DNA from: Sporomusaceae bacterium | GTDB taxonomy: Bacteria > Bacillota > Negativicutes > Sporomusales > UBA7701 | DNA length: 64,000 bases | Direction: 5' to 3' | Assembly: GCA_031460455.1 (NCBI GenBank) | Contig: JAVKTQ010000003.1 | Coordinates: forward strand, 186,001 to 250,000 | In this document: positions 25,815 to 34,434 of the stretch, piece after piece | How the letters are laid out: each line of letters opens with the position of its first letter | Position numbering within the stretch: position 1 is the first letter of the stretch | Program-made: the position numbers and the translations under genes | Notes under the pieces: generated by a model | What the model was told of the DNA's origin: nothing | Seen by the model: only the letters and a program-made list of their open reading frames with translations | Databases searched by the model: none

Positions 25815-26387
25815 ATGAGGATGACGCTGGTGGCTAGGGTGTTGGCGGTTTTGATGCTGGCAACGGTGCTTGTCGCCCCGGTGGCGGCGGCGGCGAGCGT
25901 CGAGGAGCGGCGCGGCGAGGTGCGCAAGATGGCGGACAGTACGCTCGGGCGGCTTTACAAGGAGAAGCCGAGCGCTCAGGGAGCCATCGAGAGCGCGGCC
26001 GGGTACGCCGTGTTCAGCAACCACGGGTTCAAGCTCTTTCTTTTCGGCGGCGGCGGCGGCAAAGGCATGGCGGTGAACAACGGCAGCGGCGAAGAGGTCT
26101 TCATGAAGATGGCGGAGGTCGATATCGGCTTTGGTCTCGGAATCAAGAAGTTCAGCGTGATTTTTGTCTTCGAGACCGATAAGGCTTTCAACAGTTTCGT
26201 CAACGACGGTTGGAAGTTCGGCGGCCAGACAACTGCCGCGGCTACAGACGGCGTTAGCGGCGATTCGTTCCAGGGAGCTGTGGTGGTGGGACCGGGCATC
26301 TGGATGTACCAGATGACCGACAAAGGGCTGGCGCTTGAGCTTACTGCCAAGGGCACGAGATACTATAAAGACAGCGATCTGAATTAG
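25815..26387 (+). CDS. Secreted SYLF (Ysc84-like) lipid-binding domain protein
   Basis: A 190-residue protein with an N-terminal signal peptide (about 1-27, ending VAAAA) and a SYLF/Ysc84 domain: SAQGAIESAAGYAVFSNHGF, FGGGGGKGMAVNN, GFGLGIKKFSVIFVFET, and FVNDGWKFGGQ. The domain binds phosphoinositides in eukaryotes; the role in bacteria is poorly known. It is followed within 41 bases by the LarA-like gene, but that gene has its own strong ribosome-binding site and need not be functionally linked. Confidence 0.85.
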   Translation: MRMTLVARVLAVLMLATVLVAPVAAAASVEERRGEVRKMADSTLGRLYKEKPSAQGAIESAAGYAVFSNHGFKLFLFGGGGGKGMAVNNGSGEEVFMKMAEVDIGFGLGIKKFSVIFVFETDKAFNSFVNDGWKFGGQTTAAATDGVSGDSFQGAVVVGPGIWMYQMTDKGLALELTAKGTRYYKDSDLN

Positions 26388-26428
26388 TGGATGGAGCAAA
26401 AACCGCACTTATACGGGAGGTTAAAATC

Positions 26429-27700
26429 GTGGATGTTATTCAGGAATTGCTCAGAGGTATTCCGCTGCCCCGGATGGTAAAGGTCCGGCAGGCTTTTCCC
26501 GCGCCCCGTCTGACGGATGTGGCCGGTACGCTGCGCCGGGAGCTTGCCAGGGAAGAGATAAGCCGGCGGGTCCGTCCGGGGATGAAGGTGGCGGTGGCCG
26601 TGGGCAGCCGCGGTGTGGCCGATATTCCCACCCTGGCCAGGGTTACGGTCGAAGAATTGAAACGATTGGGAGCGGAGCCTTTTATCGTGCCGGCCATGGG
26701 CAGCCATGGCGGCGCGACCGCCGAAGGGCAGCGGGACGTGCTGGCCAACCTGGGAGTGACCGAGGAGAGCGCCGGATGCCCGATTATGTCGTCGATGGCG
26801 GTGGTGGAGATCGGCCGCCTGGACAACGGCTTGCCGGTTTATATCGACGAATATGCCCACGGCGCCGACGGCATCGTGGTCATCAACCGCATCAAGCCTC
26901 ATACTGCGTTCCGCGGCGCCAACGAGAGCGGGCTGGTGAAGATGATTACCATCGGCCTCGGCAAGCAGAAGGGAGCCGAGTCTTGCCACGCCTTCAGCTT
27001 CAAATATATGGCCGAACATATCCCCGCCATGGCCAGGATCGTGCTGGCCAAGATGCCGGTGCTGTTCGGCGTGGGCAGCGTCGAGAACGCCTATGATCAG
27101 GTGGCCAAGGTTGTCGCGGTGACGCCGGAAGAACTGATCGAAACCGACAAAAGGCTGTTGGTCGAAGCCAAAGCCAACATGGCCAGCCTGCCGTTCGCGC
27201 AGATCGATGTGCTGGTTGTTGACAGGATCGGCAAGGATATCTCGGGTGATGGCATGGACCCGAATATAACCGGCCGCTATCCAACCCCCTACGCTTCCGG
27301 CGGGCCGGACATCGCCAAGCTGGCGGTGCTCGACCTGACTGATGCCACCCATGGCAACGCCAACGGCATGGGAACGGCCGATATCACCACCCGCCGGCTT
27401 GTCAACAAGACAAATTTCCCGATGACATACTGCAACGGCCTGACTTCGACGGTTCTCATCCCCACAAAGGTCCCGGCGGTGTTCGAGTGCGACCGCGACG
27501 CGGTTCGGGCGGCCGTAAAGACATGCAACGCCCGCGACCTGACGAAAGCCCGCCTGGTGAGGATTCAGGATACGCTGCACCTTGAGGAGATTCGTATTTC
27601 CGAGGCCCTGCTGGAGGAGGCGAAGGCCAACCCGCGGCTTACGGTGGTCGGCGAACCTGTTGAGATGCGCTTCGATGCGGCAGGGAATTTCACCGAATAG
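26429..27700 (+). CDS. Lactate racemase-like (LarA N-terminal domain family, DUF2088) protein
   Basis: A 423-residue protein related to the N-terminal domain of the nickel-pincer enzyme LarA. Conserved segments are VAVAVGSRGVADI, VPAMGSHGGATAEGQ, NRIKPHTAF and GLGKQKGAE; the His residues correspond in kind to those around LarA's cofactor site. Many LarA homologues racemise or epimerise 2-hydroxy acids, but this subgroup is uncharacterised. The GTG at 26429 is chosen because GGGAGG lies eight bases upstream; a longer in-frame start overlaps the SYLF stop. No larB, larC or larE is nearby. Confidence 0.8.
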   Translation: MDVIQELLRGIPLPRMVKVRQAFPAPRLTDVAGTLRRELAREEISRRVRPGMKVAVAVGSRGVADIPTLARVTVEELKRLGAEPFIVPAMGSHGGATAEGQRDVLANLGVTEESAGCPIMSSMAVVEIGRLDNGLPVYIDEYAHGADGIVVINRIKPHTAFRGANESGLVKMITIGLGKQKGAESCHAFSFKYMAEHIPAMARIVLAKMPVLFGVGSVENAYDQVAKVVAVTPEELIETDKRLLVEAKANMASLPFAQIDVLVVDRIGKDISGDGMDPNITGRYPTPYASGGPDIAKLAVLDLTDATHGNANGMGTADITTRRLVNKTNFPMTYCNGLTSTVLIPTKVPAVFECDRDAVRAAVKTCNARDLTKARLVRIQDTLHLEEIRISEALLEEAKANPRLTVVGEPVEMRFDAAGNFTE

Positions 27701-27726
27701 CAGCATAGGAAGAACTGCGCCAAAGT

Positions 27727-27756
27727 AAAAACCACGGACCTAAGTCCGTGGTTTTT
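27727..27756. terminator. Bidirectional terminator
   Basis: Perfect 13-bp stem (27727-27739 with 27744-27756) and CTAA loop, with A5 and T5 flanks, between the LarA-like gene and the converging small HMA-like gene. Confidence 0.9.
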
Positions 27757-27784
27757 GTATCTGCGCACATAAAGTTAGATACGA

Positions 27785-28021
27785 TCACGCAATAGCTTGA
27801 ATGCCGTGTTCGGCAAGCTTGGCGGTTATCTCGCTGAAGGTTGTGCGGCTGGGGTCGTAGTAGACGGTCGTCAGGCTTTCGATGTTGTTGATGCTGATGA
27901 AATAAACGCCCGGCAGGCCGCGGAGCGATTTTTCGGCTTCCCTGGGATTCTCACTGACGCCTTTGACGAAGAATTTAACCTGTGAGCTGCCGTGAGCGGG
28001 GCAGCCGCAATCTTTGCACAT
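27785..28021 (-). CDS. Small HMA-like protein with N-terminal Cys motif
   Basis: A 78-residue protein. The ferredoxin-like beta-alpha-beta pattern (VKFFVKGVS, GVYFISINNIESLTTVYYDP, ITAKLAEHGIQAI) resembles heavy-metal-associated domains, but the usual CxxC in the first loop is absent (GVSENPRE). Instead three cysteines sit at the N-terminus, MCKDCGCP, which resembles the metal-binding start of the nickel chaperone HypB. A metal-handling role is plausible. The ATG at 28021 follows GGAGGTGCTGACC. Confidence 0.7.
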   Translation of the reverse strand: MCKDCGCPAHGSSQVKFFVKGVSENPREAEKSLRGLPGVYFISINNIESLTTVYYDPSRTTFSEITAKLAEHGIQAIA

Positions 28022-28284
28022 GGTCAGCACCTCCGGTTAATCGTATTTTTAGTATAGCGCAATCGGCGCGCGACGGCGAATAATCAATTGTGATAGGCTG
28101 GTAAGAATGTAATTATGGCGCCAGGGAAGCTGAAGGCGGAGGGGGTATTTTTTCGTTGCGGATATAGCTGGAGGTATTTGCCAATTATATGGAGAATATT
28201 AATATATTATTTCGTCGCTTGCTGCGCAGCGGCTACCCAACTGCGCAGCCACGCACACTTTCTTTTTTTGTGGGGGGCCAAACG

Positions 28285-29046
28285 ATGAACGGCAAATGGC
28301 TGGCCTGGCTGGGCGCGGCGGATCTGCCCGAGCCCAGGCGTGATATGGCGGCCGTGGAATTGTCCGGGGTCGGAAAAGTATATGTGACAGGTGCGGGAGA
28401 ATTCGAAGCCCTGCGCGGCGTCGACCTGACAGTGAAAGCCGGCGAGTTTGTGGCTGTTGTCGGTAAATCGGGCAGCGGAAAGTCGACGCTCATCAATATG
28501 ATCACCGGGATCGACCGGCCCACCGCCGGCACGGTATGGGTCGCCGGGACGCCGGTGCACGGCTTGACCGAGAATCAGATCGCCGTTTGGCGGGGCCGCA
28601 CGGTCGGAGTGGTATTTCAGTTCTTCCAACTGCTGCCGACGCTGACGGCGCTGGAAAATGTCATGCTGCCGATGGATTTTTGCGCTGTCCACGACCCGGC
28701 CGCGCGCCCGGAAAGGGCTCTGAGCCTGCTGGAACTGGTTGGGGTGGCCGACCAGGCCGACAAACTGCCGGCCAACCTGTCCGGCGGCCAACAACAGCGG
28801 GTGGCTATCGCCAGGTCGCTGGCAAACGACCCGCCGCTACTGGTGGCGGATGAGCCGACCGGCAACCTGGACAACCGTACGGCGTCGGCGGTTATCGATC
28901 TGTTCGCCGAGCTGGCGGCGGGCGGCAAGACGATTCTGATGGTGACTCATGACGACGATCTGGCCAACCGGGCCAGCCGCATTCTGACGGTGGCCGAAGG
29001 CCGGATTGCCTGTTCGGCGGCGGTCGGGGAGACCTGCGATGGTTAA
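28285..29046 (+). CDS. MacB-type ABC transporter ATP-binding protein
   Basis: A 253-residue ATPase with Walker [11 protein letters not shown]-loop [19 protein letters not shown], signature [15 protein letters not shown], Walker [13 protein letters not shown] and switch His in MVTHDD, matching the LolD/MacB subgroup. The ATG at 28285 follows a G-rich site; a longer frame to 28189 adds an AT-rich stretch with no family match. Its stop overlaps the permease start by eight bases (ATGGTTAA), so the two are translationally coupled. Partners are the FtsX-like permease and HlyD adaptor. Confidence 0.93.
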   Translation: MNGKWLAWLGAADLPEPRRDMAAVELSGVGKVYVTGAGEFEALRGVDLTVKAGEFVAVVGKSGSGKSTLINMITGIDRPTAGTVWVAGTPVHGLTENQIAVWRGRTVGVVFQFFQLLPTLTALENVMLPMDFCAVHDPAARPERALSLLELVGVADQADKLPANLSGGQQQRVAIARSLANDPPLLVADEPTGNLDNRTASAVIDLFAELAAGGKTILMVTHDDDLANRASRILTVAEGRIACSAAVGETCDG

Positions 29047-31471
29047 CCGGTCGTTACTTTCACCCCGCTGGCGCAAGGTCTGGGCCGATCTGGCGGACAA
29101 CAAGCTGCGTACCCTGCTGGTGGTGCTGTCGATCTCGGTTGGGGTGTTTGCAGTCGGGATGATATACAGTTCGTACCTGATGTTCGAACGGGATCTGGAC
29201 CGCAGCTGGCGGAAGGCGCTGCCGGCCAGCGCCACTCTTTACGCCGACCCCTTCGACGAAGAGCTTGTGGCAAGCATCCGCAGCCTGCGGGGGGTCAAGG
29301 AGGCTGACGGTCGCCGCAACGTCGATCTGCGGGTGCGCGGCGCCGGCGGCGAGTGGAAGCAGATGTTTCTGACCGCCATCCCCGATTACCAGAAGCAAAA
29401 GGTCAACGTCGTCCGTCCGCAATCCGGCGTCTGGCCGCCCGGCGACGGGGACGTGCTTATCGAGCGTTCGTCGCTGGACGCCCTGGGAGTGAAAGAGGGC
29501 GGCAGCATCACGGTGGAGACGCCCGCAGGCCGCTCGCGGACGCTGAAAGTGACCGGGGTGGTGTACGACCCCAGCCAGATACCCAGCATGTTCATCGGCC
29601 GCTACTACGGTTATATCAATATGGACACCCTCGAGAAACTAGACGAGCCGCGCATGCTCGATCAGGTGAATTTCGTCGTTGAGCCGTGGGTGCTGAAGGG
29701 CAAGGAAACAGCGCCCATCGAGGCGATCGGCCGCCGGGCGTGGACGAAGCTCGAACAGGGCAACACAACAGTCTTCTGGCTGCAGGTGAATAAACCGGGC
29801 GAGCATCAGCTGCAGGGGGCGATCAACGCCATGCTCCTGCTGCTGGCAGTATTGGGGGCGTTGTCTCTTTGCCTGGGCACCTTCCTGCTTATCAACACCG
29901 TGTCGGCCATTCTTACCCAGCAGACGCGGCAGATCGGTATAATGAAGTCGATCGGTGCCCGCCGGGACCAGATTCTTGCCCTGTATCTCGCCTTGGTGGG
30001 GGCGTTTGGCGTGCTGTCGCTTGTGGTTGCCGCCCCGCTTGGTGCGCTGGCGGCGGACGCCGTTACCCGTTTCATGGCCGGGATTTTCAACTTCGACTCC
30101 GGCGGCCTCGAACTGCCGCCGCTGGTGCTGCTGCTGGAAGCGGCGGTAGCAATCCTGGTGCCGCTGGCGGCCGCCCTGTACCCCGTCTGGCGCGGCACAG
30201 GGGTTACGGTGCGCGAGGCGGTGAGCGATTACGGCATCGGCGGCGTGGAGGCCAGGGGCCGCGTGGACCGCTGGGTGGACGCCGGCCTGCGGAAACTAGG
30301 CAGGCTAAAGCGGCCGGTGGTGCTGTCACTGCGAAACACCTTCCGCCGCAAGGGCCGCCTGGCGCTGACGCTGCTGACGCTGACGGTGGCCGGCACCGTC
30401 TTCATGGCCGTCTTTGCGGTGCGGTCGTCGCTTTATTCGACCCTCGACCGGGCGCTCGAGTACTTTCGCTATGATGTTTCGATAACCTTCACCCAAAACT
30501 ACCGCTCCAGCCGCATCGAGCAGGAAGTGGCGCGGGTACCGGGGGTGAAGGCGGTGGAGCCGTGGGGCTTCACCTCCGGGCGGATTCTCAAAGAAGATAC
30601 CCGGCAGGCGGAGGACGAGGCCAGCAAGAATGTCTTCATTCTCGCCCCGCCGATCGATACAAAAATGGTTCAGCCGAAGGTCGTCCAGGGACGCTGGCTG
30701 GTGGCCGGAGATGAAAGCGCCCTGGTGGTCAACACCGAGGTCATCAAGGACGCCCCCGGCATCGTGGTGGGCGGCCCGGCGGTTATCAAGACCGGCAACC
30801 GCCGGCTGAAGTTTACGGTTGTGGGCATCGTGCAGAGCACGATGACCGGGCCGCTCGCGTACGCGCCTTACGACTGGCTGTCGGGGGCGATCCAGGAATC
30901 CGGGCGGTCCCGTTCCGTCCAGGTGGTGGCGGTATCAAGCAAGCCGGAAGACCAGTCCGCGCTCGGCAGAGCCCTCGAAGAGCATCTGAAGAATAACAGC
31001 CTCCGCGTTCAACAGGTCGACATAACCTGGGAGGCGAAACAGCGCATCCGGGCCCAGTTCGACATCATCACCACATTTTTGTTGATTATGGCGGTGCTGC
31101 TTGCAGTAGTCGGCGCTCTGGGTCTGACGGGGACGATGGGGATAAACGTGCTGGAGAGGACGCGCGAAATCGGGGTTATGCGGGCCATCGGCGCGTCCAG
31201 CCTGGAAATCGGCCGGGTATTCGTCGTCGAGGCTCTCTGCATAGGTCTTCTGAGCTGGCTGGCGGGGGCGCTTCTGGCCCTGCCGGTGGCGGCGCTGCTC
31301 TCATATCAAGTAGGGGTGCTGTTTTTGCAAAGTCCGCTGGCGTTCTCGTTCAGTTTTCTCGGGGTCGGCATCTGGCTGGCCCTATCAGCCGGCCTTTCGG
31401 TGATCGCCAGCCTGCTGCCGGCTTACAACGCGGCGCGGCTGAGCGTCCGGGATGTTTTGAGTTACGAGTGA
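29039..31471 (+). CDS. FtsX-like ABC transporter permease
   Basis: An 810-residue permease with two FtsX modules. The first helix (about 22-42) is followed by a MacB-type extracytoplasmic domain (about 45-250), three helices with QTRQIGIMKSIGARRDQI (about 300), a second N-terminal helix near 450, another extracytoplasmic domain, and C-terminal helices with ERTREIGVMRAIGASSLEIG (about 705). Such proteins transmit ATPase motion to the outside rather than forming a classical channel. The ATG at 29039 overlaps the ATPase stop and is preceded by GGGGAGACCTGCG. Confidence 0.93.
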   Translation: MVNRSLLSPRWRKVWADLADNKLRTLLVVLSISVGVFAVGMIYSSYLMFERDLDRSWRKALPASATLYADPFDEELVASIRSLRGVKEADGRRNVDLRVRGAGGEWKQMFLTAIPDYQKQKVNVVRPQSGVWPPGDGDVLIERSSLDALGVKEGGSITVETPAGRSRTLKVTGVVYDPSQIPSMFIGRYYGYINMDTLEKLDEPRMLDQVNFVVEPWVLKGKETAPIEAIGRRAWTKLEQGNTTVFWLQVNKPGEHQLQGAINAMLLLLAVLGALSLCLGTFLLINTVSAILTQQTRQIGIMKSIGARRDQILALYLALVGAFGVLSLVVAAPLGALAADAVTRFMAGIFNFDSGGLELPPLVLLLEAAVAILVPLAAALYPVWRGTGVTVREAVSDYGIGGVEARGRVDRWVDAGLRKLGRLKRPVVLSLRNTFRRKGRLALTLLTLTVAGTVFMAVFAVRSSLYSTLDRALEYFRYDVSITFTQNYRSSRIEQEVARVPGVKAVEPWGFTSGRILKEDTRQAEDEASKNVFILAPPIDTKMVQPKVVQGRWLVAGDESALVVNTEVIKDAPGIVVGGPAVIKTGNRRLKFTVVGIVQSTMTGPLAYAPYDWLSGAIQESGRSRSVQVVAVSSKPEDQSALGRALEEHLKNNSLRVQQVDITWEAKQRIRAQFDIITTFLLIMAVLLAVVGALGLTGTMGINVLERTREIGVMRAIGASSLEIGRVFVVEALCIGLLSWLAGALLALPVAALLSYQVGVLFLQSPLAFSFSFLGVGIWLALSAGLSVIASLLPAYNAARLSVRDVLSYE

Positions 31472-31487
31472 TAGGGGAGAAAAGGAT

Positions 31488-32402
31488 ATGGCAGTTAAGG
31501 AAAAACTGATCGCAGGCGGCGGCTGGCTAAAGCGTCATTGGCTGATCACTCTGGTTCTGGCGGCCGTGCTCGCGGCGTCCGGCTGGTGGCTTTTCGGCCG
31601 CCAGGGCGACAAGCAGGATATCCCGCCGGTGAAGGCCGACAGCCGCGTACTGGCCGAAGGCATCGTTTTTCCGGTGCGCTACGCCCAGATGGTGATGCCG
31701 GTGGACGGCACGGTAGGCGAGGTGCTGGCCAAAGAAGGCGACATTGTCCAGAGCGGGCAGCCGCTTATCCGGCTGGTGCGCCAGGACTACACGGCCCGTG
31801 TGGGCAGCGCCCGCGCCGACGTGGCCCGGGCGGGTGCGGCGGTGGAGCAGGCCAGAGTCAACCTCGCGGACGCCGAGCGGGAACTGGAACGCCATCAGCG
31901 GCTGTCGGCGGCCGGAGCGACTTCGCGGCAGCAGCTTGACCAAGCGCGGACAACGGCCGACAGGAGCCGGGCGGCGCTGGCCCAGGTCGAGGCCGACCTG
32001 GCCACCCAGCGGAGCAGGCAGACGGAAGCCGAAGGACTGTTGGACAAGACGGAGCTCAGGGCGCCAATGGCGGGCACTGTGGCTTATCTGGACGTGAAGG
32101 TCGGCGAGCACTCGTCGGTAGGCGCGGTGCTTGTGCGAATAGCCGACGAGTCGGCCTGGGAGGTTCGCAGCGACGACCTTACCGAATTGACGGTCGCCAA
32201 AGTCCGGGTGGGTGACCCAGTCGTCCTGACCTTCGACGGCGTGCCAGGTTTGGAGATACCCGGCCGGGTGAGATTCATCCGCCCGTTCGGCGAGAAGAAG
32301 CGCGGCGACATCACCTATACGGTGACGGTAGCCCCCGACCGCTGGGACGACCGCCTGCGCTGGAATATGACCGCCCAGCTGGCGATAACGCCATCGCGGT
32401 AA
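31488..32402 (+). CDS. HlyD/MacA-type periplasmic adaptor subunit
   Basis: A 304-residue membrane-fusion protein with one N-terminal membrane helix (about 15-38), a split lipoyl domain (VMPVDGTVGEVLAKEGDIVQ; LRAPMAGTVAYLDVKVGEHS), a helical hairpin between them (about 105-180) and a beta-barrel domain. It would link the ABC permease to an outer-membrane channel or deliver substrate outward. The ATG follows GGGGAGAAAAGGAT, 16 bases after the permease gene. No TolC-like gene is in the window. Confidence 0.92.
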   Translation: MAVKEKLIAGGGWLKRHWLITLVLAAVLAASGWWLFGRQGDKQDIPPVKADSRVLAEGIVFPVRYAQMVMPVDGTVGEVLAKEGDIVQSGQPLIRLVRQDYTARVGSARADVARAGAAVEQARVNLADAERELERHQRLSAAGATSRQQLDQARTTADRSRAALAQVEADLATQRSRQTEAEGLLDKTELRAPMAGTVAYLDVKVGEHSSVGAVLVRIADESAWEVRSDDLTELTVAKVRVGDPVVLTFDGVPGLEIPGRVRFIRPFGEKKRGDITYTVTVAPDRWDDRLRWNMTAQLAITPSR

Positions 32403-32413
32403 GAAAAACGACA

Positions 32414-32447
32414 AAACCCCGGTTTGCGTTTGCAGGCCGGGGTTTTC
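32414..32447. terminator. Terminator between exporter operon and secreted-protein gene
   Basis: AAAACCCCGG (32414-32423) pairs with CCGGGGTTTT (32438-32447). A/T flanks on both sides suit the two convergent genes. Confidence 0.85.
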
Positions 32448-32462
32448 TATCGCACGGTGCAC

Positions 32463-32924
32463 CTACAGGGCGTAGGAAACGACGAAATGGTAGTAAGCGA
32501 TCGGGGTGCCATCGACGATGACCTCGTGGCGGTACCAGCCGATGTCCGGGAACTGTATATTCCAGGCGGTCGGCTGAGTAAACACGAAGCCGTCATGCGG
32601 GACTTTGACGGGTATTGGGGCGGTCGAGGCGACGACATAGCCGTTGTCGTGTTTGACGATGCGGAGGACAAGCTCATGGTTGCCGGCGAAGCAGGTGAAT
32701 TGGTCGAACGTTTTTATCGCCACCGGCATGCTTGGTTTGACCACGATGCCGGGCAGCGTACCCTCGGCGACGGACGAATCGCCGAGAGCGAGGGAGATGT
32801 TTTTGGCCATGTAGTGGTTGGTGGGCAGCATGCCAGGCAGGGCGGCGGAAGCAGGCGCCGACAGGAGAAGATTGCCGCCAAGCAAGGCCATCAGCGTGAA
32901 AATGATAATTTTTCGTATATTCAT
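32463..32924 (-). CDS. Secreted hypothetical protein
   Basis: A 153-residue protein with a clear signal peptide (about 1-28, ending APASAA). The mature part has no cysteine pair and is predicted beta-rich (TCFAGNHELVLRIVKHD, WYRHEVIVDGTPIAYYHFVV), giving an immunoglobulin-like impression; I do not recognise the family. AAAGGAGGCGACACT precedes the ATG. It converges on the ABC exporter operon, so shared function is not implied. Confidence 0.75.
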   Translation of the reverse strand: MNIRKIIIFTLMALLGGNLLLSAPASAALPGMLPTNHYMAKNISLALGDSSVAEGTLPGIVVKPSMPVAIKTFDQFTCFAGNHELVLRIVKHDNGYVVASTAPIPVKVPHDGFVFTQPTAWNIQFPDIGWYRHEVIVDGTPIAYYHFVVSYAL

Positions 32925-33396
32925 AGTGTCGCCTCCTTTTTTCTTTGTTAATATTCGCAGTTCAACAGCAAAAACCTCCCATAAAATACAATAAATGTAA
33001 ATTATTTTTTGAACGAAATAGCAGTCTAAATCTGGGCTGGCACCTTTTGTAGTGGGTGTCAGTCTGTTTTTTTAGGAAACAAAATTGATGGAAACTATTT
33101 ACAAATGGGAATTTTTGCCATAAACTGTAATAGATTACAAATATTTCCATATAAATCCATGCGGAATTATAACACTTTCCAAATATGTATATTTGTTGAA
33201 GCAGAGGAAATCCTATCGGTAGTTTTTCCGCGGCAGTAATTGCCAGGGGTCGAACAGGCGGTCATGCGGGTACAGATGGTTACGGATGACCGAACTGAGC
33301 CATATAGGAAGGGGATTATTCGGGAGGTGGCGGTCTTCAAGTAGATTAAAAGTCGTTGTTAACAGGCGGAAACTAAAAAATTGGAGGGAAAAGAGA
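32925..33396. other. AT-rich intergenic region before the repeat-protein genes
   Basis: A 472-base gap without a convincing gene. Bases about 32941-33215 are markedly A/T-rich compared with the rest of the window, with many T and A runs. Bases 33259-33292 hold a 7-bp inverted repeat (CGGTCAT...ATGACCG). The region probably holds the promoters of both divergent secreted-protein genes and possible regulator sites; I could not assign a clear promoter. Confidence 0.5.
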
Positions 33397-34323
33397 ATGA
33401 AAAAACTGGCAATCCTGTGTACAGCCCTACTGATCGCGGCGGCGTTCTGCACCCCGGTGTTCGCGGCTGGCAACCACTCTTACGGCGCGGGTCTGGTGGC
33501 TTATAACGCCAACGCCAATATCGCGACAAGCAACATCGGCGCAGGCATAAGCGGCGGCAGCTTCAACACCGCGGCCGGTCTCGGCGCCGGCATCGTCAAC
33601 AGCAACTGGAACAACGCCAACGGCAACAACGGCGCCTACATCTCCGGCGGCTTCGGCAATACTGCGCTCGGGGCCGGGGCAGTAATCTGGGGCGGCGGCT
33701 TTAACAGCGTGAACAGCAACATCGGCGCCCAGATCGACAACAATTGGGGCGGCGGCAACACGGCCATCGGCGCCGGCGCGGTCGTCTACAACAGCTTCGG
33801 CAACTTCTCGGTGAACAACAACGTCGGCGCCTGGTCGAACCACGCGGCGGGCAGCGAAGCCTACGGCGTCGGCGCGGTCATCGTCAACGGCGGCGGCAAC
33901 AGCGTCAATAGCAACTATGGCGCGGTGGTCCAGAACGGCATGTCCCTGTCGGCTATCGGCGCCGGCGCGGTCGTCGTCGACGGCTTCGCCAACACTGTCA
34001 ACAACAACCGGGGCGCCCAGGTAATCGGCGGTTATGATAACGCCGCTCTCGGCGTCGGCGCGGTCGTTGTCGACGGCAGCTTCAACTACGTAACCGGCAA
34101 CAACGGCGCGATCGTCAATAGCTCCTTCTTCGGCCATGACAACAACGCCGCCGGCGTGGGCGCGCTCGTCGTGAACGGCAGCGGCAACATCGTAACCGAC
34201 AGCGTCGGCGCCTCCGTCAACGGCGGCAGCCACAACACCGCCATCGGCGCCGGCAGCGTCATTGTGAACGGTAACGGCAACTATGCCGACGGCAACGTTG
34301 GCGCTTATGTCTATCAACCCTAA
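33397..34323 (+). CDS. Secreted protein of nine ~31-residue Gly/Asn-rich repeats
   Basis: A 308-residue protein with a signal peptide (about 1-24, ending PVFAA). The whole mature part consists of nine imperfect tandem repeats of about 31 residues. Each has the pattern N-T-A-(I/L)-G-A-G-A-V-V, then V-N-G-x-x-N-x-V-N-x-N, then G-A-x-V. The NTAIGAGA element is the same kind of motif as YadA/Hep_Hag head repeats, so a left-handed beta-roll is likely. There is no stalk, coiled coil, membrane anchor or cell-wall motif. The ATG at 33397 follows TTGGAGGGAAAAGAG. It is followed by the anchored YadA-like protein and may be its soluble partner. Confidence 0.85.
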   Translation: MKKLAILCTALLIAAAFCTPVFAAGNHSYGAGLVAYNANANIATSNIGAGISGGSFNTAAGLGAGIVNSNWNNANGNNGAYISGGFGNTALGAGAVIWGGGFNSVNSNIGAQIDNNWGGGNTAIGAGAVVYNSFGNFSVNNNVGAWSNHAAGSEAYGVGAVIVNGGGNSVNSNYGAVVQNGMSLSAIGAGAVVVDGFANTVNNNRGAQVIGGYDNAALGVGAVVVDGSFNYVTGNNGAIVNSSFFGHDNNAAGVGALVVNGSGNIVTDSVGASVNGGSHNTAIGAGSVIVNGNGNYADGNVGAYVYQP

Positions 34324-34348
34324 CAGATTACTGGAATAATGCCTGGAA

Positions 34349-34403
34349 TGCCGGCGGCGAAGAGGGCGGCCAGTCCGCCCTCCTGAGCTAAGCGCCGCCG
34401 GCA
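34349..34403 (+). other. Nested hairpin between the two repeat-protein genes
   Basis: An outer stem TGCCGGCGGC (34349-34358) with GCCGCCGGCA (34394-34403) encloses an inner stem GAGGGCGG (34362-34369) with CCGCCCTC (34375-34382). No T-run follows, so it is not a typical terminator. It could attenuate or stabilise a shared mRNA. Confidence 0.5.
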
Positions 34404-34434
34404 GCACAGCGTCCCTAGCAAAGGGGGAAAACGT

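Noticed and set aside
26384-27706. Long minus-strand frame (440 codons) opposite the LarA-like gene
   Set aside because: His/Arg/Gln-rich shadow of a well-conserved gene, with no ribosome-binding site or family match.
28189-28284. N-terminal extension of the ABC ATPase from the ATG at 28189
   Set aside because: The added residues are from AT-rich sequence with no family match; the ATG at 28285 has a G-rich site directly upstream.
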